Part shown: piece by piece, positions 47,353 through 57,899 of the stretch
Layout: each line of letters begins with the position of its first letter
How positions within the stretch are numbered: the stretch's first letter is position 1
Origin: Elmis aenea
Lineage: Eukaryota > Arthropoda > Insecta > Coleoptera > Elmidae
Assembly: GCA_947652605.1 (NCBI GenBank)
Contig: OX393581.1
Location: 29,320,788-29,384,787 of the forward strand
Length of the DNA: 64,000 nt
Direction of reading: 5' to 3'
The notes under the pieces: generated by a model
What the model saw: only the letters and a program-made list of their open reading frames with translations
Database searches by the model: none
What the model was told of the DNA's origin: nothing
Program-made: the position numbers and the translations under genes

Positions 47353-47914
47353 TACAGGGTGTCTCAGATAACATTCCCAGCATGGGGATCTCGCTTATTA
47401 TAAACTTTAGCATTTTTGAAAATTTACTATAACTACTTTATTTATAACAAAATGTTATGAAGGTTTGTTAAGGTCCACACAAACCGGCGTGATCTCGCTC
47501 ACGATCGCGATCAGGATAATTAGTAACCAGGTTACTAATTATCGTGATCGCGATCGCGGCCGCGATCGCCACCGCCACCGCGCCGGTGCGAGTTGACCCT
47601 TATACAAATTTTTATGCTTAATTTAAAAAAAATATTTTTTTTAGCGATATAGACTTTCGAGATATGAAGTGAACTTATATCTTTTTAATAGAAACCCTAG
47701 TTTTATATGAAAGATATTGTTTTTATATTTTCAAAGATATATACAGGGTGTCCCACAAGGTATGCCCAAATAATGTCGAATAATATTTTGATTGTGATTT
47801 TTTTTCATAAAACAGTTGCTCTTGAATCATAGATCATTTTGACCCATTAACCCACTCTGTATCTCTTACCGTTTACGAGATCCCCATGCTGTTCACTATA
47901 TTTGGAACACCGTA
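47353..47914. mobile_element. Element G (TACAGGGTGTCTCAG)
   Basis: The left end TACAGGGTGTCTCAGATAAC continues into GCATGGGGATCTCGCTTATT. The right end has GAGATCCCCATGCTGTTCAC and GGAACACCGTA, with TA at both sides. It contains a nested GC-rich element (47470-47602). Its right part is crossed by another element (47742-48033), so the order of events is not simple nesting. Confidence 0.7.
47470..47602. mobile_element. GC-rich palindromic MITE
   Basis: Ends AAGGTCCACACAAACCGGCG and CGCCGGTGCGAGTTGACCC are imperfect inverted repeats. The core GATCGCGATCAGGATAATTA is mirrored across GTAACCAGGTTAC, giving a hairpin at about 47499-47560. The GATCGCGATCG content is striking in this AT-rich region. 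Confidence 0.65.
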
Positions 47915-48033
47915 TACAGGGTGTGTCATGTGTCACATGAAAAAAAAATTATCGGTAAAAACGTTTTATTTAGGTCCTAAAAATTCGATTTATGCAAAAA
48001 TTAGCGAAGGCATACCTTGTGGGAAACCCTGTA
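47742..48033. mobile_element. Element F (TACAGGGTGTCCCACAAGG)
   Basis: TACAGGGTGTCCCACAAGG at 47742 is mirrored by CCTTGTGGGAAACCCTGTA ending at 48033 (about 26-bp inverted repeats through TATGCC). Its left end lies inside element G and its right end lies beyond G. A further left terminus (TACAGGGTGTGTCATGTG) at 47915 abuts the right end of G. Confidence 0.7.
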
Positions 48034-48439
48034 GTTTTATATATTTGCTGCAAAAAATAACCGAGATATGGTTAATTTTGTAAAAATTTCCTGATCAAAA
48101 ACATTTGAAAATAGTTTTAGGTTATATAGTAAATTACCACAAACAACTTTAATTCGAAACTTTTTTTGTGAAGTTATCACAAGACGAGATATTGACCCGT
48201 TGCCTACCTTTTGTACACACTGTATATGCTCAAGAGGGTGGGGGGCGATAGGGTAAAATTTCCCGGTCCCAGGACACATAGGGGCCCGGACATCATCCCA
48301 CATAAGTTTTTTAACGCGTTAATTACTCGCAGAAGAAATTTTTTAAATTTTTGTCTTCAGGCCCGGCGACGTCTCTCGACACTCCTGTATGCTCATGTCA
48401 TTAAATCTGCATAGACGCGGCTATTACATTTACTATCAT

Positions 48440-49140
48440 TTAAAATTTATTCGAATTTTATAACATTGTTGTGTATGCAAAGGGTAGTTCACACGGTGAC
48501 ACTAACGTCGCGACATCAAATGTCACGACATCGCTTAACATTCGGAGTCGCGACACTGGGTGTTTACACGTAAGATTATGTATTCTAGCGTCTCGACATC
48601 AAAATAAAAATGGCCGCTCTTGTAACTCCAGCAACGAGTGTTGTAGAGCAATTAATTATTTTGAAGTCGCTATATTTGGGAATAGATTTGTCCCATAAAC
48701 AAGGATATTGTTGATAATGCTCTAAAATCGTTGGAACATCTATTGAAGACATGATAAATTGGAAATCGATGACAAACAAATGTATATTATTTGCCTATTA
48801 TGTCAAAATATAAAAGTATGGTAGGCTTACGTCAAATGCCGCACTGTCAATATCGGTGTCGCGACATCGCGACACTCGCATCATGACATCGTGGCATCGC
48901 GACATTAGGCTGTTCAGACGACGACATTTGATGCCACGGCACCTAGTGTCACGACGCTAGTCACTGTGTGAACTACCCTTTATTCGATAGTCTTTGTAGT
49001 AATTTTGTTATAATTATGCCTATATCTACAAATAATAAAAAATTTACATATTGAGATACAACATTCTTTGCCATAAAAACTGATTGAATGTAATAATTTT
49101 TAAATTTTACAATATAAGACTTTTAATTTTGATAAATTGT
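48440..49140. mobile_element. Foldback A loop fragment (A4), interrupted
   Basis: TTTATTCGAATTTTATAACATTG (48448-48470) and ATAGTCTTTGTAGTAATTTTG (48987-49007) through CATTCTTTGCCATAAAAACT match the loop of A1 at 228-355. The A1 sequence is continuous where this one is split by the element 48479-48981. Confidence 0.65.
48479..48981. mobile_element. TIR element AAAGGGTAGTTCACAC
   Basis: AAAGGGTAGTTCACACGGTG is mirrored by CACTGTGTGAACTACCCTTT. The subterminal arms hold many CGACATC/GATGTCG motifs (such as GTCGCGACATC). Inserted in the A4 fragment. It is non-coding; open frames on both strands come from the repeats. The superfamily is not identified. Confidence 0.8.
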
Positions 49141-49314
49141 TGGACGGGAAGTGGTAATACATTTCGACAAGAGATAAAAAAAAACAAGTTATGTATTTTT
49201 AAATAAACTAGATTTACTTTTAATTTTATTGCTTGCTTTGTAAAAAATTAAATTCCCTTATCTTTGATACAGGATGTCCTCAATTCGAAACTCAACATAG
49301 GAAATTTACCTCTA

Positions 49315-50200
49315 CAGTGAAACTTCGCTAACTTAAAATAAAAATTGGTTCGAGTCAATGACGTAGACGGGATGCTTTCTTTCATGGGGGGGGGGGTTAA
49401 TGAACGCAAAAAAACTGAGGACTTTTTTTTTAGGTTGCCAGCCTCTTTTTTTAGTTTTTTATCTATAGGATGCTTTCATAGGGGAAGTTAATAAACGCAA
49501 AAAGAGCCGAGGAGTCTCTTTTTAGTTTATTAGCTCAAAATTTACAGCTCTCCGGCCCTTTACCGAATTATATCGACCCTATAGGGGGGTTGACCCCCAA
49601 ACCCACCTCGCAACTGATTCGAGTTATGATAGTTTCGCCCTACAGGAGTTCTCGAGTAATAGAGGTCAAGTAGTATGGAGGCTTTAAACAAGATATTGGT
49701 ATTTTTATATTATAGAACCTATTAGGAAAAAAATGGACTTATAGAAGCAATTTTTTTATTAACACAGCTCTTAAATACATAACTTCGAATAAACGCAAAC
49801 ATCAGTGTTGCACGTGAAACAAGTGATGTACCTACGTAACTAATTGAAAAAATAGTGGGCGGTGTGAGGTTCTTATTGTTAGAATCTTTAGAGTGCAAGT
49901 TGTGACTTGTTTCTTCAAACAATTGCATGAGACGTAAATTCAAGTTTGCTAAAGTCGCATGACTTCGGATTATAAAAGTAAATTCGAGTTACCGAGGTCT
50001 TATTTTTTAGAATTGTAGTTATAAAGGTAAAATAATACGTCTGTAGAGCTTAGTGAGTGATAACTCGAGTTATAGAATGTTCATTTTTCGATTTATAGAG
50101 TTTTTGGCTTTCCAAGATCAAGGGAACGAAAAACTTTATAGGGTTACTTATTTTAAACTTTATTTCGGCTTATAGAAATTCGAGTTATCGAAGATCCTGG
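49315..50200. mobile_element. Degenerate pogo-like element with internal TTCGAGTTATAGA repeats
   Basis: It is flanked by TA (49313-49314 and 50201-50202). The left end CAGTGAAACTTCGCTAACTT resembles pogo/Tigger termini, and the right end GTTATCGAAGATCCTGG is its imperfect inverse. The interior repeats a motif like TTCGAGTTATAGA at about 49339, 49617, 49651, 49983, 50063 and 50179. Repeat S copy 2 (49370-49615) is nested inside. No transposase frame was found. Confidence 0.65.
49370..49615. repeat. Dispersed repeat S, copy 2 (partly duplicated)
   Basis: It matches 46100-46268 and contains the unit start twice: GGATGCTTTCTTTCATGGGG then GGGTTAATGAACGCAAAA, and again GGATGCTTTCATAGGGGAAG then TTAATAAACGCAAAAAGAGC. 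It ends GACCCTATAGGGGGGTTGAC. It interrupts the pogo-like element. Confidence 0.6.
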
Positions 50201-50508
50201 TATTTAGAGCTACGAAGTCGGTAAAATATGGGTAAAATTGTAAAATTTGGTTATATGCACATGATACAAGATACATGTATAAAATTTGTTTTTTTTTTAA
50301 ATTTAAACAGGGTTGAGCATGAATTCGTTCATACTCAGTATACATAAAATTTTAATGTTTTAGAAAAAATGACACGGCTGAGTGAGACGTTCAAAATTCG
50401 AAGTTCTAGCTATTGGACGATTTTGGTTTAACAAGTTGAGATAAACTGTAAGGTGACAAACCAATCTTGATTTCCGTTAATAATATTTTTAATGTAATTT
50501 TTAATGTA

Positions 50509-51264
50509 TACCGGGTGATTCAGTTTGACTGTCGCACCCCTATAACTTTGTAAGTATTGAGAATAACCCCAACAACCCTTATATATTTGAAATTAGCGAG
50601 AAATTCTCTATAAAGTGATGTGTTTTTGTTACCTCTACGATGACGTATGTCTGTCAAATCCGCGATAGGCAACTGTTTTTTTTTTAAAATTACATAGTAT
50701 ACATTTTTTTGTTGATTCGGATAGAGAATTTAATTCTGAATCCGACCATGTACTCAAAAAGTAGGCATACATTTAAAAAAAATCGAGAAAAATCAACAGT
50801 GGCAGCCATTTTGAATACATTAAAATCTAATTTTTTATGTCGGCGTTTATTATTTGTTTTTATTTTTATTAAAAATTAATTTTTAATACATTTTCATTAA
50901 TAGTTACCGTATAATTTTTAAGATTTGATCGTTTTTTGTTATGTTAAATAGACTGTTTGCTATAATTTGAATAAATTTTGAACTGATTTTTCTCGAAAAT
51001 TTTCTTATGTATGCCTACTTTTGAGTACATGGTCGGATTCAGAATTAAATTCTCTATCCGAATCAACAACAAAATGTATACTATGTAATTTAAAAAAAAA
51101 ACAGTTGCCTATCGCGGATTTGACATACGTCATCGTAGAGGTAACAAAATCACATCACTCAATAGAGAATTTCTCGCTGATTTCAAATATATAAGGGTTG
51201 TTGGGGTTATTCTCAATACTTACAAAGTTATAGGGGTGCGACAGTCAAACTGAATCACCCGGTA
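50509..51264. mobile_element. Foldback element D2 (TACCGGGTG family)
   Basis: It has the same termini as D1 (TACCGGGTGATTCAGTTTG and CAAACTGAATCACCCGGTA) with TA on both sides (50507-50508 and 51265-51266). The left arm is shortened relative to D1. Confidence 0.9.
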
Positions 51265-51266
51265 TA

Positions 51267-52811
51267 TCAGCAATTATTAATGTATAAAAGGGGTAAAATA
51301 TTTTAAATAAATTAGTACAGTTAAAATCGTACTCATGTAACTACCACTTTCTACTTTCTTCGGTTACTACCCTTAAAGCCTAATTAGGAGTGTGAGGCTG
51401 CACTCCAGGTAGTAATCCATTAAAACAACAACCCTGGTAAGAAACAATAGGCATAATCAACACTTACAAAAGGTAATGATTAATTATGTATTTAGGAAAA
51501 AAATCACAGACATAGATACTAACAAATTAAAATTTTTTAGCAGTTGCAGAAAAATATTATTTACTGAATTTAGATAAATTAAAAACGGAATTGCTAGATA
51601 CCTTCTTTTATCAAAATCACTTTTATCAATAGGTACTCGAGTACTATCTATTTCCCATTATTTTGGACTTGATTCTTGTACTCTTTGAAAGTCTATATAT
51701 TATATATAAACTGCGGTAATAATACTTAGATGTGTAAAATTTGATAACTGTCGTTAAACGGCAAATCTTACAAATTTTCGTCGGATTTCGTTCGTATTAT
51801 GTACTTAACTGTCTGTCAGAACTATTCATAACTATGAGTAAGATCTTGAATGCACTATAATCATGTCTTTGTTCTTGATAAAACTAGTACAAGCACGTGT
51901 AATAAATAAACTGCCTTTGTCTTCAAGCGATAGCCATTCGATTAGATACAATGTATGTAATCTGTACTCTTTTAACATTTACTGTGCAAACTAGTACAAT
52001 TAAATTAAACAAATTATAACTTGAAAGACGAACCGATTTCGAAGTTAAGTTTTAATAAGCTGTTATATACATTTCAAAATATTACCAAACTACTTTTATT
52101 TCGATATTCATTTGATTCCAATGTAAGATATTTGTACTCAATACACAATACATATGTTGATTTAAATTCCCTTTTTTTGTCATGTTAAGAAGATGGAAAA
52201 CGTAAAGATTTATACATTTGGCGACCATATTCGAAGTCTGGCATGAAAGAACCAACAGCGTCAACTTTTGCAATACAAATTGTAAGACATTTTTAGGGAT
52301 TCATTTTAAATTAGTTATTTGTCGTCAGCGTCAACATTCTCAGGAACCCTATACACGTTGATCTTGTATCTAGTTATGTAATGTTTTTATTTGTATGTGT
52401 TTAAAACTGGGTTCGTGCTCTATTTTACACAATACCACACAAATTTGCTTTTAGACGGATTCAAAGATTTTTGAGTTGGTATTATAGGTAAAAGCTTAAT
52501 AAACAGTGTTGCATTAAATGACTTCATTCTGATGTTTTATCCAAACGATACACAAGTTAGTTGCATTTAAGTGATAAAAAAATAATCGTTAGATTATTAA
52601 CGATTAACAAACAACTTTTGTACCTAAACGAAAGGTTACAAAAATTAATTTCCCAAATTGAAGCCTCAAAGTCTCCTGATTATATTCTTAATTATGGGAA
52701 TGTGTGAATAAAAAACCAATTAATAAAATAACAGTATTACTTTCCGTAAACAATTTATTTAAACATAACATGTCCCATAAACACAAGCGACTGATTTTCG
52801 GATGTCGAAAA
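51267..52811. other. Intergenic, no recognised features
   Basis: AT-rich sequence without recognisable genes, RNA genes or repeat termini. Confidence 0.4.
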
Positions 52812-53447
52812 TTATGACACCCCCACTTATTTGGTTATTGGAAAGAATTATCAAAAAAAGATTCAAATAAAAGTTGTTTGATACAGTATTTCCTAAAATA
52901 TTTTCCTGTCAAATTTTTGTTTACTTTTGGTTTTTAGGAGTTATGGCACCATATTTGTTTTTTTTTTTAAATGGCACCATACATATTTTTTTTACACAGT
53001 TTAAGAGACATTTTCTTTCTCGTTTCAACGCACTAAAACTTGTATACCCTTACATAACAAAATTTTTAAGAAATCGCAAAAGAACAATTTGGTTTTATGG
53101 TTTTAATTAATTTACATTAGTAGGCTTTGAAAATGATACAAAATGGTAAAAGATTTAAAAAAAAGTTAATTAGGTCACAACAGTAAACACAAAACTACTG
53201 TAATACATTTTTTACCGTTTTGTATTATTTTCAAAGCCAAACTGTGTAAAAAAATATGTATGGTGCCATTTAAAAAAAAAAAACCAATATGGTGCCATAA
53301 CTCCTAAAAAACAAAATAAAACCAAAATTTGACATGACATAATTTTGGGAAATACTGTATTAAACAACTTTTATTTGAAACTTTTTTTGAAAATTCTTTC
53401 CAATAACCAAATAAGTGGGGGTGTCATAAGTGATGCCTCACCCTGTA
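52812..53447. mobile_element. Foldback element, left tip lost
   Basis: ATTATGACACCCCCACTTAT is mirrored by ATAAGTGGGGGTGTCATAAG. The arms are about 300 bp, including GTAAAAAAAATATGTATGGTGCC-type phrases and TGGCACCAT. The right end GATGCCTCACCCTGTA is intact with TA following, but the left TACAGGG end is missing. Confidence 0.8.
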
Positions 53448-53449
53448 TA

Positions 53450-54366
53450 ATTGCTACTGTATACACGAAACATTTGAAAAAACTAAGGAACAACTCGGTT
53501 AAGTTAGATCAATAAACTAGATAATCTGTTCATCGTATGATCTTAATACATTTTGGATTTAATTTTGTAACTGTCACTTTGTTTCATCAACGCTTTTTTT
53601 GTTTTGAATATTGGTTTAACAAAAGATACCTAAACGTATTTTATGTAATTTTCAAAACTATTTGCTTACAGTTTATTTGTATTTTTTATCGCTAAAGTGG
53701 AGAAAGCAATTGCTCATAAGCGAATGGTTAAATAAACTTTTCCTTTCAGCTTACAAAATAAAAACTGAAGAATAACATTTAGTGTGGCAACAGCAATAAT
53801 AAAATAAAATTTATTTAGGTTACAAAACACTGATTTAATAGTCAACATCCTTCGGTGCACGAGATGTAAATGGCAAAACAGTGAAATAAAATATTTTATC
53901 TTTACATAGCGTAAATTTTCTGAAATGAGTGCAAAACCACAAAATTTTATTATTTTTTTATCGATATATTAAATATTTAGTAAATTTGGGACAGTTTGTG
54001 TTGATAAAATATACGGAAATTATAAATAATAAGAGATTATTCGCTGCGTGCAATACATAAAACGAAAATGCAACATATTCCATTAGAGGGGTCAGCTGAC
54101 GGACGTCATACTATACATGTCTTCATGGGTCATTGCAGGCCCATGGTCAAGAAAACGAAGCCTTAGTAAACATCAAGTTTTATTATTATTACATTTCATG
54201 TAATAAAGTGATTGTATCTCTGATATGGTTAAATATAGCACATTATTCCTACGTTTGATTTATTTTACTTTTATGTTATCTATAAGACACACGTGGTAGT
54301 TATATAACGCAGAAAAACATTTTTTACTTACATATTGTTGCATTTTGCAATTGAATGCAAAAATAA
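53450..54366. other. Intergenic, no recognised features
   Basis: No gene, RNA or repeat boundary was recognised. Confidence 0.4.
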
Positions 54367-54368
54367 TA

Positions 54369-55614
54369 TACAGGGTGTTTCACTTTTCGATGGGCCACTA
54401 TTCCTATCTCCGTAAATAATGAAAATACAAGGTTGGTTAAATGGGACAAAAGTTAGCTATTTAGGTGTGTATTTCAAAACAGATCTTGTTTTGTTTAAAA
54501 ATTCCATGGCTTGCGTGATATAACGAAAAAACCGAAATCGATCAAAATTTTTAAACTTAAATATCTCGGCTATTGTTGCGAATACACAAAAACGTCAAAG
54601 GAATTTTTTTTTGTAAATTTTGTTGTCTATAAGATGGCGATAGTCAATTTTTTAAAAATAAATTATCGTGCGAGATATTTGACAACTTTTTTTTAAATAG
54701 CAGTCGTAGTAGGTGATGACTTAGATTTAAAGGTAATTTTTTTCTCTTTACAATGATATAATATTATGTATGTCTATTTTCAAAAATAAGCGAAATAACT
54801 TAAAAAAATGCAAAATCATAAGATAGAAATCAAGGTTGCCATGGTAAAAAACAAAAACCGACTTCAATTGTTTTATTTCGAGCTTTGCTTGTCTATTATG
54901 TCACTCATTAAACAGGAATATTACAACAAATGTTATGCGAAATTAAAATAATCATACTAATAGCCATAACATGAATGTAGTTTATACCTCTTACTATGAC
55001 ATTAGCAAAACAGGATTTAAATATTTAAAATATCTACATATGTCGATTTACATTATTTCCAGTTGACACAATTATTATAATAAACAAGCAAGGGTAGAAA
55101 TAAAACAATTGAAGTCGGTTATTGTGTTTTTTTTTCATGGCAACCTTGATTTTTATCTTATGATTTTGCATTTTTTTAGGTTATTTCGCTTATTTTTGAA
55201 AATAGAAATACATAATATTATATCATTGTAAAGAAAAAAAAATTACCTTTAAATCTAAGTCATCACCTACTACGACTGCCATTTAAAAAAAAGTTGTTTT
55301 GTCAAATATCTCGCACGATAATTTATTTTAAAAAAAGTGACTATTGCCATCTTACAGACAACAAAATTTACAAAAAAATTTCCTTTGACGTTTTTGTGTC
55401 TTCGCAACAATAGCCGAGATATTTAAGTTTAAAAATTTTGATCGATTTCGGTTTTTTCGTTATATCACGCAAGCCATGGAATTTTTAAACAAAACAAAAT
55501 CTGGTTTGAAATACACACCTAAATAGCTAACTTTTGTCCCATTTAACCAACCTTGTATTTTCATTATTTACGGAGATAGCAATAGTGGCCCATTGAAAAG
55601 TGAAACACCCTGTA
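54369..55614. mobile_element. Foldback element E54 (1.25 kb near-palindrome)
   Basis: TACAGGGTGTTTCACTTTTC is mirrored by GAAAAGTGAAACACCCTGTA, and TA flanks both ends (54367-54368 and 55615-55616). The arms are about 600 bp, with their centre near 54990. It holds TATCTCCGTAAATAATG subterminally and the internal module TAGGTGATGACTTAG ... TTTTTTTCTCTTTACAATG, comparable to elements A and C. Confidence 0.92.
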
Positions 55615-55680
55615 TATCTATACTTACGATTTTTATGTTTGTCGACGTTTTTCGGTTTCTCTACGCCACTTTCCCTTCTT

Positions 55681-55950
55681 GGTGGCTGGTTGGTAAAACA
55701 ACCTAACTTGTAATCGGGAGGTCCTGGGTTCGATTCCCAGGGCCGACTGTCATTGTAGAGGTTTCAGGTGGTTTCCTCTATAGTTAAGGCAAATGCTGTG
55801 GCAGTACTTCCACCTATCCTTGCCCATCCTTGACTATCCACATCCCTACCCATTATCCTTGTACCTCTAACGACTGAAGAGGGGATCAACCCCCCTATAG
55901 CAGTCTCCGCGCGAGCGGAAAAAAACATGTGACCTTTGACCCTTATCTTC
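55681..55950 (+). mobile_element. tRNA-derived SINE
   Basis: Bases 55681-55747 resemble a tRNA: a degenerate A box (GGTGGCTGGTTGG), an anticodon-loop-like ACTTGTAATC (TGT, Thr-like) and a perfect B box with a T stem (CCTGGGTTCGATTCCCAGG). The anticodon stem has a mismatch and there is no acceptor-stem partner, so it is not a functional tRNA gene. A body with GGTGGTTTCCTC and GGCAAATGCTGTGGCAGTAC follows, as in arthropod SINEs. Confidence 0.75.
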
Positions 55951-55959
55951 AGTAAATAT

Positions 55960-56291
55960 CTTGATCTTTGAGTTTCTATAGACTTATAGCTTTGACTGCC
56001 CTTTGACTTTGCGTTGTTTTGTGCCTTCCTCTTTTCCTTCTGTAGGGTAGCGTCCACTCTTACAATTAGATTCCTTTCGGCCATCTTCCCTCCGGCATTT
56101 TTTTCACATGTTCGTACCATATTATGTAGTTGTTTTTGCTCAATTTTATCTATTATCGTTTTCTTTGCTCTCATTCTCTTGCGTATTTTTTCATTAGTTA
56201 CATGGACCAGCCAGAAGGCCCTGCAGTTTCTTCTGGAAAGTTCATTTGTAGTGTTATTAGTTTTCTCTCGTTTCTTTGTGTCATTTCCCAT
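55960..56291 (-). pseudogene. Non-LTR retrotransposon ORF2 C-terminus
   Basis: On the minus strand the frame reads SRRNCRAFWLVHVTNEKIRK and MRAKKTIIDKIEQKQL. After a frameshift it continues IWYEHVKKMPEGRWPKG, then a KEKRKAQ-type basic tract. This order (R-x-x-R-I ... N-E-x-I-R ... T-I-I-D-x-I-E-x-x-x-L-x-W-Y-G-H-V-x-R-M-P-x-x-R-W-P) is the C-terminal tail seen after the reverse transcriptase in many insect LINEs. Only the end is left, 5'-truncated and frameshifted, next to the SINE in opposite orientation. Confidence 0.75.
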
Positions 56292-56686
56292 ATCTCAGAG
56301 CAGAAAAATAATATCTTTTATTAAATAACGTATACAGTTTTATAAAATGTTTTTGTTTACTCATGTATTTTAGAATTTGAAAACATCTTGGAATATTGTG
56401 AATTAGACAAATTATATTATATTTTTTGGACACATGTTCCACAACAATCATTGTGTTTTCACATATTATCGCTGTTAAATAACACGGTTGCTATAATAGC
56501 GATTTGATTGTAGGTGTACATTGCACGGATACTTTAATACAATCGGTAATAATTTGTATGACGCAATTTTTAGCTTATCATTTATAATTTTAATTTTCTC
56601 TGGCTAAAGAAAAGCTATTAAAAACCTAAAACTAAGAGATAAATCGGGCTAAAATTCACGAAAAGTGGGCATTACAACAATGAACA

Positions 56687-57064
56687 ATGGTATCAATGTA
56701 TCGACGAATTTTAGATGCATCCATACCAAAAACAGTTAAATGTAACAATAATTATCCTAAATGGTTCACTAAAGAAATAATTACCCAAATTAGGGAAAAA
56801 CATAAATGCTTTACAAAAAGTATGGCAACATTTATTTCTTTGAAAAAATTCCGAAATAAAATACGTGACCTTAAATTGAGCATTGAAAAAGCATATAACA
56901 AATATGTACAGAATGTGGAGGCGAATTTAGAATCAGACAGTTCAAACTTTTGGACGTTCATTAAATCAAGGCAAAATTCTTGTGCATGTCAAGCTAATAT
57001 GAAATATGAAGATTCAAAGAAATCTAGAGTGATTAATCCCAAGCTTCGTGTAGGATACTCATAG
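56687..57064 (+). pseudogene. Jockey-type LINE fragment between endonuclease and RT
   Basis: A 125-aa frame contains YPKWFTKEIITQIREKHKCF, AYNKYVQNVEANLESDSSNF and WTFIKSRQ. These match the linker between the endonuclease and reverse transcriptase of Jockey-like non-LTR elements (W-x-S/T-x-E-L, then F-W-x-F-I/V-K-x-K/R). No endonuclease or RT catalytic motif is nearby. The frame ends where other repeat debris begins. Confidence 0.8.
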
Positions 57065-57118
57065 GGGTGGGTGATATATCGATAAATATCGATATAATTT
57101 TGATATCGATATATGGTT
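57062..57118. repeat. hAT-like tip with ATATCGAT palindromes
   Basis: TAGGGGTGGGTGATATATCG followed by repeated ATATCGATAT palindromes resembles the terminal part of a hAT-type MITE. Only the left end can be seen. Confidence 0.4.
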
Positions 57119-57124
57119 TAACCC

Positions 57125-57590
57125 CCGAAATGTTATCAAGGCTGCTAGAGTCTTTCAGACAACGTCTACAGCTGTGCGTAGAACAAGGACATAATTTTGA
57201 ACAATTTATACGCATTGGCGTAGTTAGCCCCGAGGTCCAGGGGGGGCTGCGGCCCCAGGTGACTGAGGCTGAGCTAAAAAAAAAGCTCCTCTTTTGTTGA
57301 ATCCAGCCTCGTACTCACAAATTCACGGTTTTTTAGGCCAGAGGGGTTAAAAAAAATATTGTTTTACAAAACACAAACAATAATTGTTCATAAATTCTTT
57401 AATTTAGGGAACAGAACTTTAAACGAAATGGTTTTTGTGTCGAGTACGATTATGTAGGGCTACTTGAGACAGTTTCAACATTTAAAACCGTGTAGGCCAG
57501 GGGGGCCTAATGAGGGCTCAGGGGGGGGTTAGCCCCCCCTGGTCCCCCCATAACTACGCCAATGTTTATACGATATATTTTGGGAAAAAG
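57125..57590 (+). pseudogene. Mariner-like transposase C-terminal remnant, interrupted
   Basis: Before the inserted MITE the frame reads LLESFRQRLQLCVEQGHNFE followed by QFIR. If the MITE (57213-57564) and one duplication are skipped, the frame continues into R-Y-I at 57565 onward. The 'x-R-R-x-x-x-C-x-x-x-x-G-x-x-F-E' ending is typical of insect DDE transposases of the mariner/Tc1 group. Little is left and the family is inferred. Confidence 0.5.
57213..57564. mobile_element. MITE CATTGGCGTAGTTA with 8-bp duplication
   Basis: The ends CATTGGCGTAGTTA and TAACTACGCCAATG are a perfect 14-bp inverted repeat. The element is flanked on both sides by TTTATACG (57205-57212 and 57565-57572), an exact 8-bp target duplication as made by hAT-like elements. 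The subterminal regions are G-rich and C-rich (CCAGGGGGGGCTGCGGCCCC, GGGGGGGGTTAGCCCCCCC). A fragment of the 25705-27103 family lies inside (57455-57500). Confidence 0.9.
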
Positions 57591-57827
57591 GGGTACATTT
57601 TTAGACTAAAATTAAAGTTGCAGCTCTTTTTGTTCTTTTGTTTAAAAATTCTTTGAAAAATTAGGGCTTACCTTCATGGCCGACTTTAAAATATTTCAAT
57701 TGCCTTAGTAACACTAATAAAAACTGAGATAGCTCGAAAAATATCAACTTTAGGTCTAGGAAATGCTTAATAATTTCGAAAGACAATTAAATTCTCTACA
57801 AGAAAATGTAAAAATATACAGGGCGTT

Positions 57828-57899
57828 GTATTTAGGAAAAATTACTTATCGATGTTTAAAGTTTCACAAGTTTGACCAAGAGTAAAAACACCCTGTATA
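57828..57899. repeat. Minimal TACAGGG...CCCTGTA pair
   Basis: TATACAGGGCGTTGTATTTAGG and AAAAACACCCTGTATAAT face each other only about 70 bp apart. They could be an extreme deletion derivative of a foldback or the tips of two elements. Confidence 0.45.

Larger units (their letters stand above)
49268..50250. repeat. TACAGGATGTCC repeat split by a pogo-like element
   Basis: TACAGGATGTCCTCAATTCG (49268) and, after the inserted element, GAGCTACGAAGTCGGTAAAA (50207) correspond to the uninterrupted repeat at 43239-43345. Confidence 0.6.

Noticed and set aside
55681..55750. A tRNA-Thr(TGT)-like sequence
   Set aside because: The B box is perfect, but the anticodon stem is mismatched, there is no closing acceptor stem and a SINE body follows, so it is a SINE head rather than a tRNA gene.
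55764..56291. A 175-aa continuous minus-strand ORF as an intact novel gene
   Set aside because: Its first half is a frameshifted LINE C-terminus and its second half is antisense SINE sequence.
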